Shown here: in pieces, positions 1 through 8,595 of the stretch | Layout: each line of letters begins with the position of its first letter | How positions within the stretch are numbered: the stretch's first letter is position 1 | Origin: JANNXQ01 sp038238555 | GTDB taxonomy: Bacteria; Verrucomicrobiota; Verrucomicrobiia; Chthoniobacterales; Chthoniobacteraceae | Reading direction: 5' to 3' | Assembly: GCA_038238555.1 (NCBI GenBank) | Contig: JBBRXP010000072.1 | Coordinates: forward strand, 1 to 26,316 | Length of the DNA: 26,316 bases | The notes under the pieces: generated by a model | Database searches by the model: none | Told to the model about the DNA's origin: nothing | Seen by the model: the letters and a program-made list of their open reading frames with translations, nothing else | Made by a program: the position numbers and the translations under genes

Positions 1-3000
1 ACTCGGTGATCTTCATCCCGGTGTTTTTCTCCACATCGAGCAGCTTCCACAGCGTTCCTTTTTCGGTGTGATCGGGGCACCCGGGGTAGCCGGCGGCGGG
101 ACGGATGCCGCGATATTTTTCGCCGATCAAATCTTCGGTCGTGAGCTTTTCCTCGCGGCCGTAGCCCCACTCGTCGCGCACGCGTTTGTGCAGGCACTCG
201 GCAAAGGCCTCCGCAAGCCGGTCGGCGAGCGCTTCGGCCATGATGGCGTTGTAGTCGTCGTGCTCGGCTTTGAATTTCTCTACCACCTCCGCAAGACCGA
301 TGCCGGAGGTGACCGCGAAGGCGCCGAGGTTATCGGGGATGCCGGTCTCTTTCGGCGCGATGAAGTCGGCGAGACAACGGCTCGGCTCCCCCTTCTCCTT
401 CACCATCTGCTGGCGCAGAAAGCGAAAGATCGTGAGCACCTCGGTGCGCGATTCGTCGGTGTAAAGTTCGACGTCGTCGCCGACGGCATTGGCGGGGAAG
501 AAGCCGTACACTCCGCGTACGGTGAGCAGCTTTTCCCGCACGATGCGGGCGAGCAATTCCTGCGCATCGGCAAAAACTTTCCGCGCCTGCTCGCCGTACT
601 TCTCGTGCTCGAGAATCTTCGGATACACGCCGCGCAACTCCCAAGTGTGGAAGAAGGGCGTCCAGTCGATGAAGGCGGCTAGCTCTTCAAGCGCGATGGC
701 GGCGGTTCTTCCGCCAGCACCATCCCGGCTCCCACCGCGGCCATGGCTTCCTTGCGGTCGAGATACTTGTCGAATTCCGCCGATGCTTCTTGGCACAGGC
801 GGCGCCAGTTCCAGTTGCGCCATGTTAGGAACTCGTCCAATGCCTGCGGGTCTTCGAGTTCGGGTGGAAGAGGGGTGTGGTGCGTGCGGATACTCTCGCG
901 ATACATCCAGTCGTGGAGTCGCGCGTAGAGCTGCTGCTTTTGTGTGGATAAGGTCATAGACTTCTTTCGGTTGAGTGACGGCGTCTTCGGCGGCTTTGCG
1001 AAGCAGGTTAGCATACGCATTGCCGTGGGCAATGCGGAGTTCTTCGAGCACTTCACGCCAGGGAACTCCGACCGCTTTGCCAAGGCATTTCGCCAATTCA
1101 TGCGCGGCGGACAGATATCCGGGTTTGCCTTCCATCGCGGCTCCAAGCACGACGACCGCATCGACGGAAAATCCCGCCTCGGCCAGCGCGTCTTGCATCG
1201 CGTTGAGAGTCTCGCCACTGGTGAGGATGTCATCGACGAGGACGAGGCGCCTGCCGGAAAGAATCGCTCGCGCTTGCTCTGGAATGATGACCTTCGTCGG
1301 CGTGCCGACCTTGCCGATGTAACCGCGCCGGTTCTTGGCTTCCTCGATTGAACCGCTATCCAAAGAGCTGCAAATCTCGCCGCCAAAGTGGCGCCGCAGC
1401 CATTTGGCAAAGAGCTCCGGCAAGGTATTGCTGCCCGAGGTCGAAGGGGCCAGCACGTAAACGAAGTCGCCGTGCAGCGCCGGCGCGTAGGTGTCGGTGA
1501 AGCAGTGGCGGTCCATGAAGGCGAAGGCCTCCTCGCGCTGGAAGTAGCGCTCCTTGAGCCAAAACTTTTCCTGCACCATCCGCGGGGTGTGCGTGGTGGT
1601 GTAGTAAGTGGGCGGGCAATCGACGGCGAAGATTTGCTTCCACTCGCCCGCAGGAAAATCGCGTCCGCCGCAGCGGGCTGTGCCGGCTTCCGGGCCGAGC
1701 ACGCTGATGCCGATGAACTCGGGCTGCTCGATGTCTTCGGCGCGCCACTCGATGGGCGTGCGGGCGGCGCGCGCGGCTTCGAGCGGGATGAGCTTCTGCG
1801 CGCTGCCGGCGTGCGTCGCACGCAGCCGCTCTTGATCGTCGCGGTTGCGCGCGGCAAAGGCGGCGCGCTGCTCGTGGCTGATGAGGCTGCTCACGACCGG
1901 CACGGCGCGGCTGGCGTCGAGCACATGCACCACTGCCTGCGAATAATTCTGCGCGATCTTCACCGCCGTGTGCGCGCGGCTCGTGGTGGCGCCGCCGATG
2001 AGCAGCGGCTGTTTCATGCCGGTGCGTTCCATCTCGCGGGCAACGTGGACCATCTCATCGAGCGACGGTGTGATGAGGCCCGACAAGCCGATGACATCCA
2101 CGTTTCGCTCACGCGCGGTCTCAAGGATTTTTTCGCACGAGACCATCACGCCGAGGTCGATGACTTCGTAATTATTACAGCCGAGCACGACGCCCACGAT
2201 GTTCTTGCCGATGTCGTGCACATCGCCTTTCACGGTGGCCATGAGCACGCGGCCCTGGGTGCGCACTTCGCCGCCGGCGGCGAGCGTCGCGGCCTTCTCG
2301 GCTTCCATGAAAGGCAGCAGATGCGCGACGGCTTTCTTCATCACGCGCGCGGATTTGACGACTTGCGGGAGAAACATTTTCCCCGCGCCGAAGAGATCGC
2401 CGACGATGTTCATGCCGTCCATAAGCGGCCCTTCGATCACGCTCAACGGCTTGTCATATTTCAGCCGCGCCTCCTCGGTGTCTTCGGTCACGAATGCGTC
2501 GATGCCTTTGACCAGCGCGTGTGAGAGCCGCTCTTCGACGGGCAAGTTGCGCCACTCCGCGCTCTCCTTCACCACACCGCCCGCGGCTTTCTGCTTCACG
2601 CTTTCGCCGTAAGCCACGAGCCGCTCGGTGGCGTCGGGCCGGCGATTGAGCAGCACGTCCTCGACGAGCTCGAGCAGCGGCTTGGGGATCTCTTCATACA
2701 CTTCGAGCATCCCCGCATTGACGATGCCCATGTCGAGCCCCGCGCGGATGGCATGGTAAAGAAACGCCGAGTGCATGGCCTCGCGCACGGCGTGATTGCC
2801 GCGGAATGAAAACGAAATGTTCGACACGCCGCCGCTCACCTTGGCGTGCGGCAGGTGCAGCTTGATCCAGCGCGTGGCCTCGATGAAATCGACCGCGTAG
2901 TTGTTATGCTCCTCCATGCCGGTGGCCACGGTGAGGATGTTGGGATCGAAGATGATGTCCTGCGGCGGAAAGCCGGCGCGCTGTGTGAGCAGGTCGTAGC

Positions 3001-4519
3001 TGCGCCGGCAGATTTCGCACTTGCGCGCCATCGTGTCGGCCTGGCCTTGCTCGTCGAAGGCCATGACCACGACCGCCGCGCCGTAGCGGCGCACGAGTTT
3101 GGCTGCTGCAAGAAACTTAGCCTCGCCTTCTTTCAGTGAAATCGAGTTCACGATGCCTTTGCCCTGGATGCACTTCAGCCCCGCTTCGATGACGCTCCAC
3201 TTCGAGCTATCGACCATCACCGGCACCTTGGTGATCTCCGGCTCGGTCATGATGTAATTGAGGAAGCGGGTCATCGCCGCCGCGCCGTCGAGCATCCCTT
3301 CGTCCATATTGATGTCGATGACTTGCGCGCCGTTCTCGACCTGCTGCCGAGCGACGGCCACCGCGTCCTCGTAAGCGCCGGCGAGGATGAGCTTCGCAAA
3401 TTTCGGCGAGCCGGTGACGTTGGCGCGTTCGCCGATGTTTACGAAGTTGGTCTCTGCGGTGAGCGTGAGCGCGTCGATGCCGCTCAAGCGCAGATGCGGC
3501 TCGACGGTCGGCGGCACGCGCGGCGCGAGGCCGCGCACGGCTTCGGTGATCTTCGCGATGTGCGGCGGCGTGGTGCCGCAGCAACCGCCGACGATATTGA
3601 AGATGCCCGCGCGTCCCCACTCGGCGAGCTGCGGCGCGAGCGATTCGGGCGTCTCGGGGAAGCCCGTGGGCAGCAGCGGATTTGGCAGGCCGGCGTTGGG
3701 ATAGACACTCACGTAAATCGGCGCGATGCCGGCCAGCTCCTCGATGAGCGGGCGCATCTCTTCGGGGCCGAGCGCGCAATTCATCCCCACGCTCAGCAGC
3801 GGCACGTGGGAGATGGAATTCCAAAACGCCTCGACCGTCTGCCCCGTCACTCCCCGCGTGCCGCTTTTTTGGATGAAAGTGACCGACGCCATGAGCGGCA
3901 CCGTGACCCCGCGCTCGTCGAAGATTTCCTGGATCGCGAAGAAGGCGGCCTTTGCGTTGAGCGTGTCGAAGATGGTTTCGACGATGAGTACGTCGCTGCC
4001 TCCATCGAGCAGCGCGCGCGTCTGTTCGCCGTAAGCTCGCACCAACTCATCCCAAGTGGTTCCGCGCGCGGAAGCGTCGTTCACGTCGGTGGAGATCGAC
4101 GAGGTCTTGGTGGTCGGCCCGATCGCGCCGGCGACCAGGCACGTGCGGCCCGGCTGCGCGGCCATCACCGCATCCGCCGCCCGCCGCGCGCACTCGGCGC
4201 CGGCGCGGGACATTTCGTAAGCGAGCGCCTCCATGCCGTAGTCGCCCAGCGAGATGAATTGCCCGTTGAAAGTATTGGTCTCCACGATGTCTGCGCCGGC
4301 CTCGAAATAGCGCCGGTGAATCTCCTCAATGACGTGCGGCTGCGTGAGGTTGAGCAGCTCGTTATTGCCGCGGAGATCCTTGCCCTTCCACTCCTTGAAA
4401 CGTTCGCCGCGGAATTGCTCCTCGCTCAATTTGTACTGCTGAATGGTCGTGCCCATCGCTCCATCGAGGATGACGATGCGCTGGCTCAGCAGCGTGGCGA
4501 GAGGATGCGGAGCGGCCAT
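1..4519 (-). CDS. metH: Methionine synthase MetH (B12-dependent), left-edge partial, with an in-frame PRTase insertion
   Basis: Transfers a methyl group from methyl-tetrahydrofolate to homocysteine through cobalamin, in the cytoplasm. The frame is open from ATG at 4519 to the window edge, at least 1506 codons, against about 1230 for the usual whole enzyme. Domains in order: homocysteine domain with zinc ligands Cys248, Cys313 and Cys314 (motifs MNCALG and GGCCGTTPPH); pterin domain (NIGERANVTGS); cap; cobalamin domain with DVHDIG, His768 being the lower cobalt ligand. After PEFIGISVL near 1700 the homology stops and a phosphoribosyltransferase begins. MetH resumes at ALEELAAFIDWTPFFHTWEL near 693 and runs through the AdoMet site, Arg1473 in RPAAGYPGCPDH. 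That arginine lies about 330 residues later than in the E. coli enzyme. The stop is outside the window. The DUF1080 gene ends 59 bases upstream on the same strand. Whether the chimera is functional cannot be told from sequence. Confidence 0.95.
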   Translation of the reverse strand, partial: MAAPHPLATLLSQRIVILDGAMGTTIQQYKLSEEQFRGERFKEWKGKDLRGNNELLNLTQPHVIEEIHRRYFEAGADIVETNTFNGQFISLGDYGMEALAYEMSRAGAECARRAADAVMAAQPGRTCLVAGAIGPTTKTSSISTDVNDASARGTTWDELVRAYGEQTRALLDGGSDVLIVETIFDTLNAKAAFFAIQEIFDERGVTVPLMASVTFIQKSGTRGVTGQTVEAFWNSISHVPLLSVGMNCALGPEEMRPLIEELAGIAPIYVSVYPNAGLPNPLLPTGFPETPESLAPQLAEWGRAGIFNIVGGCCGTTPPHIAKITEAVRGLAPRVPPTVEPHLRLSGIDALTLTAETNFVNIGERANVTGSPKFAKLILAGAYEDAVAVARQQVENGAQVIDINMDEGMLDGAAAMTRFLNYIMTEPEITKVPVMVDSSKWSVIEAGLKCIQGKGIVNSISLKEGEAKFLAAAKLVRRYGAAVVVMAFDEQGQADTMARKCEICRRSYDLLTQRAGFPPQDIIFDPNILTVATGMEEHNNYAVDFIEATRWIKLHLPHAKVSGGVSNISFSFRGNHAVREAMHSAFLYHAIRAGLDMGIVNAGMLEVYEEIPKPLLELVEDVLLNRRPDATERLVAYGESVKQKAAGGVVKESAEWRNLPVEERLSHALVKGIDAFVTEDTEEARLKYDKPLSVIEGPLMDGMNIVGDLFGAGKMFLPQVVKSARVMKKAVAHLLPFMEAEKAATLAAGGEVRTQGRVLMATVKGDVHDIGKNIVGVVLGCNNYEVIDLGVMVSCEKILETARERNVDVIGLSGLITPSLDEMVHVAREMERTGMKQPLLIGGATTSRAHTAVKIAQNYSQAVVHVLDASRAVPVVSSLISHEQRAAFAARNRDDQERLRATHAGSAQKLIPLEAARAARTPIEWRAEDIEQPEFIGISVLGPEAGTARCGGRDFPAGEWKQIFAVDCPPTYYTTTHTPRMVQEKFWLKERYFQREEAFAFMDRHCFTDTYAPALHGDFVYVLAPSTSGSNTLPELFAKWLRRHFGGEICSSLDSGSIEEAKNRRGYIGKVGTPTKVIIPEQARAILSGRRLVLVDDILTSGETLNAMQDALAEAGFSVDAVVVLGAAMEGKPGYLSAAHELAKCLGKAVGVPWREVLEELRIAHGNAYANLLRKAAEDAVTQPKEVYDLIHTKAAALRATPRLDVSREYPHAPHPSSTRTRRPAGIGRVPNMAQLELAPPVPRSIGGIRQVSRPQGSHGRGGSRDGAGGRTAAIALEELAAFIDWTPFFHTWELRGVYPKILEHEKYGEQARKVFADAQELLARIVREKLLTVRGVYGFFPANAVGDDVELYTDESRTEVLTIFRFLRQQMVKEKGEPSRCLADFIAPKETGIPDNLGAFAVTSGIGLAEVVEKFKAEHDDYNAIMAEALADRLAEAFAECLHKRVRDEWGYGREEKLTTEDLIGEKYRGIRPAAGYPGCPDHTEKGTLWKLLDVEKNTGMKITE
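679..957 (-). CDS. 92-aa hypothetical protein overlapping metH in another frame
   Basis: The ORF begins ATG at 957 (MTLSTQKQQLYARLHDWMYR) and ends at a TAG whose bases lie inside the resumed metH sequence. It is rich in Trp and charged residues, looks alpha-helical and has no signal or membrane segment. I do not recognise a family. A purine-rich GAAAGAAG stretch sits 3 bases before the ATG. By hand count, third-position GC in this frame is about 74 percent (68 of 92), against about 46 percent (41 of 90) for the metH frame over the same bases. This ORF is therefore the likelier real coding frame, and the metH-frame reading here is a Gly/Arg/Ser-rich by-product. It follows the PRTase directly, so the two probably arrived as a two-gene cassette. 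The last few residues are probably encoded by metH bases, so the native C-terminus may be lost. Confidence 0.6.
   Translation of the reverse strand: MTLSTQKQQLYARLHDWMYRESIRTHHTPLPPELEDPQALDEFLTWRNWNWRRLCQEASAEFDKYLDRKEAMAAVGAGMVLAEEPPPSRLKS
959..1702 (-). CDS. Type I phosphoribosyltransferase domain inserted inside metH
   Basis: This stretch is read in the same frame as metH but does not belong to it. It encodes a PRTase-fold domain of about 240 residues. The PRPP-binding signature LVLVDDILTSGET lies at 1246-1208, with the acidic pair at codons 1234 and 1231. An upstream segment, FVYVLAPSTSGSNTLPELFA, resembles the substrate loop of PRTases that I associate with mobile elements rather than with nucleotide salvage; that likeness is from memory. 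Possible own starts are GTG at 1702 and ATG at 1579, neither with a Shine-Dalgarno site. No stop exists in this frame, so as it stands the domain is translated only as part of MetH, or by internal initiation and then on into the MetH C-terminus. Coding-like sequence fades near 958, where the next small ORF starts in another frame. The substrate is unknown. No integrase, transposase or clear terminal repeat was seen at either junction. Confidence 0.75.
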
Positions 4520-4578
4520 GATTTGAGGCGGGCAATAAACGCACGCTGCGTGCCGTCGGCAAGGCACTAATTAACGCA

Positions 4579-5331
4579 TCATGATGGGAGGATGCGTCGT
4601 TTGACCCGGTAGTCTTCCTCTTTCGCCAGCGTCGGCAACTCGCGGACCTTGATGTTGCGGAACGCCACTTCGCTGCCGTGGTCTTGCAGGCAGATGCGGC
4701 CTTTGGCGGACTTCGCAAATCCTGCGTGCGAGGCAAACTTCGACTTCGCGACTTTCTCGTTCCAATCCGCGGAGCCGATCTCGTATTGCACGTACTTCGT
4801 GCCGTTCATCCAGTGCTCGCACTGGAAGGTGCCGGCGGGGGTTTTCTGGCACTTGAGGACAAAGTGATTCCACTCGCCGACGGGTTTGGTGGTATCGACC
4901 TCGGCCGCGTAGAGCTGATACATCCAGCCCGCCTTCTGTGCGTCGTGGCCTTTCGCGTTGTCCTGGATCTGCGCCTCGGGGCCGGTGTACCACGGCTGCG
5001 GCTCGGTCTCCTGCACTTTGAAGAGGATGCCGGAGTTGCCGCCTTCGCTGATCTTCCAGTCGATGGAAAGCTCGAAGCTCTCGAACTCGGCGTTGGTCAC
5101 GATGTTGCCGCCGCCTTTTTTTTTCAAAACCAGCGCACCGTCTTCTGCGACCCACTGCTCGGGCAGCGCGTCTTTCTTGTAGCCGTGCCACCACTTGCTC
5201 GCGTCCTTGCCGTCGAAGAGCAATGTCCAGCCGGCGGATTGCTCGGCGGCGGTGAGTGTGTTGAGCGGCGCGTCTTCGGCGAAGGAGAGGACACAAAGGA
5301 CGAGGAGGACGGGAAGGAGTAGCAATTTCAT
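4579..5331 (-). CDS. Secreted DUF1080 (3-keto-disaccharide hydrolase-like) protein
   Basis: A 250-residue exported protein of the DUF1080 family, a concanavalin-like fold abundant in Planctomycetes and Verrucomicrobia. The family has been linked to hydrolysis of 3-keto-glycosides, but most members are uncharacterised. The start is taken at ATG 5331, because MKLLLLPVLLVLCVLSFAED is a clean signal peptide; an ATG five codons earlier would prefix MFHRR. Family hallmarks seen are GWTLLFDGKDASKWW near the mature N-terminus, WVAEDGALVLKKKGGGNIVT, ELSIDWKISEGGNSGILFKV, PEAQIQDN and, near the end, GRICLQDHGSEVAFRNIKVREL. It lies 59 bases upstream of metH on the same strand and diverges from moxR across about 95 bases. 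The link to metH is probably only positional. Substrate is not deducible. Confidence 0.9.
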   Translation of the reverse strand: MKLLLLPVLLVLCVLSFAEDAPLNTLTAAEQSAGWTLLFDGKDASKWWHGYKKDALPEQWVAEDGALVLKKKGGGNIVTNAEFESFELSIDWKISEGGNSGILFKVQETEPQPWYTGPEAQIQDNAKGHDAQKAGWMYQLYAAEVDTTKPVGEWNHFVLKCQKTPAGTFQCEHWMNGTKYVQYEIGSADWNEKVAKSKFASHAGFAKSAKGRICLQDHGSEVAFRNIKVRELPTLAKEEDYRVKRRILPS

Positions 5332-5427
5332 GCGGCGATGGAACACTGCGCGGTCGCGCGACGCACGCGATTTTGAGGGTGAACAATGTGCGCGCTTGGT
5401 CTGTCATAGCGCGCTTGCCCTGACCTT

Positions 5428-6441
<1,014 letters not shown>

Positions 6442-6487
6442 TCCGCCATTTGACCGTGCGCGTGAGCGGCCATCGGATAGAGATTCA

Positions 6488-6755
6488 ATGCCAAAACTCA
6501 GTAAGTTCTACGGCATCGACATCAGCATTCGCACCCGCGAAACGCCGCATCATCGTCCGCACTTTCATGCCCGCTACGCTGGCGAGGAAGTCTCCATCGC
6601 CATTGAGAACCGTCGAAGTCCTTGCGGGCTTCGTCCAGCACCGCGCCCTTGGCATGGTGATGGAATGGGCCATGGCTCATCGAGGCGAACTGCTTGCCGC
6701 GTGGAACGAAATCCAGGCGGGCCGCGTCCCCGAAAAAATCAAAGCTCTCACCTGA
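6488..6755 (+). pseudogene. DUF4160 protein gene with a frameshift
   Basis: DUF4160 proteins are short (about 80-90 residues), of unknown function, and often encoded beside DUF2442, a pairing sometimes predicted as a toxin-antitoxin pair. The N-terminal half, from ATG 6488, reads MPKLSKFYGIDISIRTRETP, then HHRPHFHARYAGEEVSIAIEN, with the family's PHFHA core. Its frame then turns into Arg/Pro-rich noise. The family-like C-terminal half (TVEVLAGFVQHRALGMVMEW, then AMAHRGELLAAWNEIQAG) continues in another frame to the TGA at 6753-6755. Both halves join if one extra base near 6608-6612 is removed. Either the gene is inactivated or the sequence has a base error there. It starts 46 bases after moxR and sits 7 bases before the DUF2442 ORF. 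Confidence 0.75.
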
Positions 6756-6762
6756 CCCAGCC

Positions 6763-7083
6763 ATGCAATCCTACCTCACACAAAAGCTCACCGCCCTCCA
6801 ACCACTCGACGGCTGCCGCGTCCACGCCACGTTTGCCGACGGCTTCAGCGGCGAAGTCGATCTAGCGCCACTCCTCGATGCCGGCCCCCTCTTCGCGCCG
6901 TGGCGCGACGCGAAGTTTTTCCGTGCCGTCCAGATCGTCTGCGGTGTGCCCGAATGGTCCGACGATCTCGATCTCTCGCCCGGTAGCCTGCGCGCCTGGT
7001 GCGAAGCTGGCCGCTTCCTCGACTACGCTGAAACCGATGCCTGGATCGCCCAACATTCCAAGAATACTCCGGCAGTGGCGTAA
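6763..7083 (+). CDS. DUF2442 domain protein
   Basis: A 106-residue soluble protein of the DUF2442 family. I chose ATG 6763, seven bases after the DUF4160 stop, because the protein from there has family length; a longer reading from 6694 only adds out-of-frame residues. Visible family features are an N-terminal LTALQPLDGCRVHATFADGF, then GEVDLAPLLDAGPLFAPWRD, KFFRAVQIVCGVPEWSDDLD and LSPGSLRAW. DUF2442 proteins commonly neighbour DUF4160 proteins, as here, and the pair behaves in genomes like a small accessory module. A role as antitoxin or regulator is inference. The gene looks intact while its partner is frameshifted. Confidence 0.85.
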   Translation: MQSYLTQKLTALQPLDGCRVHATFADGFSGEVDLAPLLDAGPLFAPWRDAKFFRAVQIVCGVPEWSDDLDLSPGSLRAWCEAGRFLDYAETDAWIAQHSKNTPAVA

Positions 7084-7135
7084 ACGCAGCGCACTCGCAC
7101 AGCCCGCAATCATGCGCGCCGGAAAGGCAAGGTCG

Positions 7136-7627
7136 CTACTTGCGGAGGACCAGAATCACAATCATCGCGGCGAACTGCCCGACCCAAAACAGAAACATCC
7201 ACTTCATGATGTCCGCTTTTACCTCAGCAATTTGCACCTGTATCCGCGCTTCCATTCTTGCCGCGTCTTCTTTCGTAAAAAATCGCTCGGCCATCCAAGC
7301 TCGAAGCTCCCTGTCGCTGTCGCTGACCACTCCCTGGATTACCTCGGTCACGGCACGGGCTTGCGGCGGTTCAAAATCGACTTCCTCCAGACTCCTCTCG
7401 TAGTGCGCAGTCCTCGCTATTTGTTTAGGAAGAATACTTCCGATAGCTTCAGAGAGCGCGCCTGCTTGCTTCTCCGAAAAGCCCGCCTTCAGACTCATGT
7501 CGTAAATCCCGCGCCGGTCGATGTTCCGCTTGATGGCCAGCTCGAAAATTTCGCCGAGATCGCGACTTTGCGTTGGGGTGAAAGAGGCCGCCTCAAGCTT
7601 TCGTTCGATTTGCGCGATGGTGATTAT
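7136..7627 (-). CDS. DUF1640-like coiled-coil protein with C-terminal membrane anchor; start unclear
   Basis: Ends with an amphipathic coiled coil (AARMEARIQVQIAEVKADIM) and a single membrane helix (WMFLFWVGQFAAMIVILVL), the layout of DUF1640/CCDC90-like small membrane proteins. An internal two-fold pattern is visible: KLEAASFTPTQSRDLGEIF and SLEEVDFEPPQARAVTEVI. The first ATG in this frame is at 7498, but clearly protein-like sequence (IAQIERKLEAASF, then LGEIFELAIKRNIDRRGIYD) continues upstream to about 7627 without any ATG, GTG or TTG. An ATG at 7646 with AGGAG just upstream is in another frame, so a one-base indel near 7630 probably separates the start from the body. The alternative is an ATA/ATC start. 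The gene lies opposite to its neighbours, inside the moxR-DUF58 gap, and is likely an inserted accessory gene. Function unknown. Confidence 0.7.
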   Translation of the reverse strand: MITIAQIERKLEAASFTPTQSRDLGEIFELAIKRNIDRRGIYDMSLKAGFSEKQAGALSEAIGSILPKQIARTAHYERSLEEVDFEPPQARAVTEVIQGVVSDSDRELRAWMAERFFTKEDAARMEARIQVQIAEVKADIMKWMFLFWVGQFAAMIVILVLRK

Positions 7628-7643
7628 GGGAAGCCGAGTTTCT

Positions 7644-7654
7644 CATTTGCTCCT
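7644..7654 (-). promoter_or_regulatory. Ribosome binding site and out-of-frame ATG for the coiled-coil gene
   Basis: On the minus strand, AGGAG at 7654-7650 is followed after 3 bases by ATG at 7646-7644. It is the only good Shine-Dalgarno and start pair near the beginning of the coiled-coil gene, but its frame gives MRNSASHNHHRANRTKA and stops. This suggests the true start now disconnected by an indel. Confidence 0.4.
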
Positions 7655-7680
7655 CTCGGACGCAAGCCAGGCACCGCGCC

Positions 7681-8595
7681 ATGAGCACTGAACACCACTG
7701 GGACTTCCTCGACTCCGGCGTGCTCTCGCGGCTGTCGCGGCTCACGGTGTCGGTGCGGATGCCGATGCTCGGGTCGGTCACGGGCATTCATCGCAGCGCC
7801 ACGCGCGGGTCGTCGGTCGAGTTTGCGGAGTATCGAAAGTATGCGCCGGGTGACGACATCAAGTTTCTAGACTGGCGCGTCTTTGCGCGGACCGATCGTT
7901 TTTACATGAAGGAATTCGAGGCCGACACCAATCTCCGGTGCTACCTCGTGCTCGATACCAGCGCGTCGATGAAGTTCACGAGCGGCACGGTCACGCGGTT
8001 TGATTTTGCGCGGCGCATTGCGGGGACGCTGGCCCACTTGCTCGTGCACCAGGGCGACGCGACGGGCCTCGTGTGTTTCACCGACAAGACGCTCCACGAA
8101 CTCCCGCCGCGCCGCACGCCCACGCACCTCCGGCAGATGCTCGACACACTCGCGGAGGCCAGGCCGCAGGGCGAAACCAACCTCGTGCGCACCCTGCACG
8201 ATCTCGCCGAGCGCATCCGCCAGCGCAGTCTCGTCATCATCCTCAGCGACCTCTTCACCGAGGTGCCCGAGCTGCTCGATTGCTTCAAGCACCTGCGTTT
8301 CTACAAGCACGATGTCGCCGTCTTTCACCTGCTCGACCGGCAGGAGTTCGATTTCGATTTCACGCGCCCCGTGCGGTTCGTGGACATGGAAAGCGGCGCC
8401 GATCTCATCACCGAACCCGCCGTGGTGCGCGACGCTTATCGCGAGGCGCTCAATGATTATCTCGCCGCGCTCGGTCACGGCTGCCGCGAGTTCGACGTGG
8501 ACTACCGGCTCCACTATCTCGACCAGGGCTACGAGACGCTGCTCACCAATTTCCTGCTCCAGCGCATCAAGCGGACGAAAGGCGGGCGGCGGTGA
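7681..8595 (+). CDS. DUF58 domain protein of the MoxR operon
   Basis: A 304-residue cytoplasmic protein of the DUF58 family with a VWA-like fold, the usual partner of MoxR ATPases. The family signature is complete: a region like RSATRGSSVEFAEYRKYAPG, then DDIKFLDWRVFARTDRFYMK and EFEADTNLRCYLVLDTSASM. The MIDAS-type DxSxS is Asp92, Ser94, Ser96. The rest reads as an alternating alpha/beta VWA domain (LVIILSDLFTEVPELLDCF). Start ATG 7681 is supported by the family N-terminus; the upstream bases show no strong Shine-Dalgarno site. Its TGA overlaps the GTG start of the next gene (GTGA), so the two are translationally coupled. It was presumably once adjacent to moxR. Confidence 0.92.
   Translation: MSTEHHWDFLDSGVLSRLSRLTVSVRMPMLGSVTGIHRSATRGSSVEFAEYRKYAPGDDIKFLDWRVFARTDRFYMKEFEADTNLRCYLVLDTSASMKFTSGTVTRFDFARRIAGTLAHLLVHQGDATGLVCFTDKTLHELPPRRTPTHLRQMLDTLAEARPQGETNLVRTLHDLAERIRQRSLVIILSDLFTEVPELLDCFKHLRFYKHDVAVFHLLDRQEFDFDFTRPVRFVDMESGADLITEPAVVRDAYREALNDYLAALGHGCREFDVDYRLHYLDQGYETLLTNFLLQRIKRTKGGRR

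Noticed and set aside
1388..2524. 378-codon plus-strand open frame opposite metH
   Set aside because: It is antisense to clear MetH sequence and its translation is His/Arg/Ala-rich without any domain. Long shadows are common in GC-rich DNA.
3323..4570. 415-codon plus-strand open frame
   Set aside because: Antisense to the homocysteine and pterin domains of MetH, which carry the conserved motifs.
4520..4578. Cobalamin or SAM riboswitch ahead of metH
   Set aside because: Only 59 bases lie between the upstream gene's stop and the metH start, too few for either, and no conserved box is visible.
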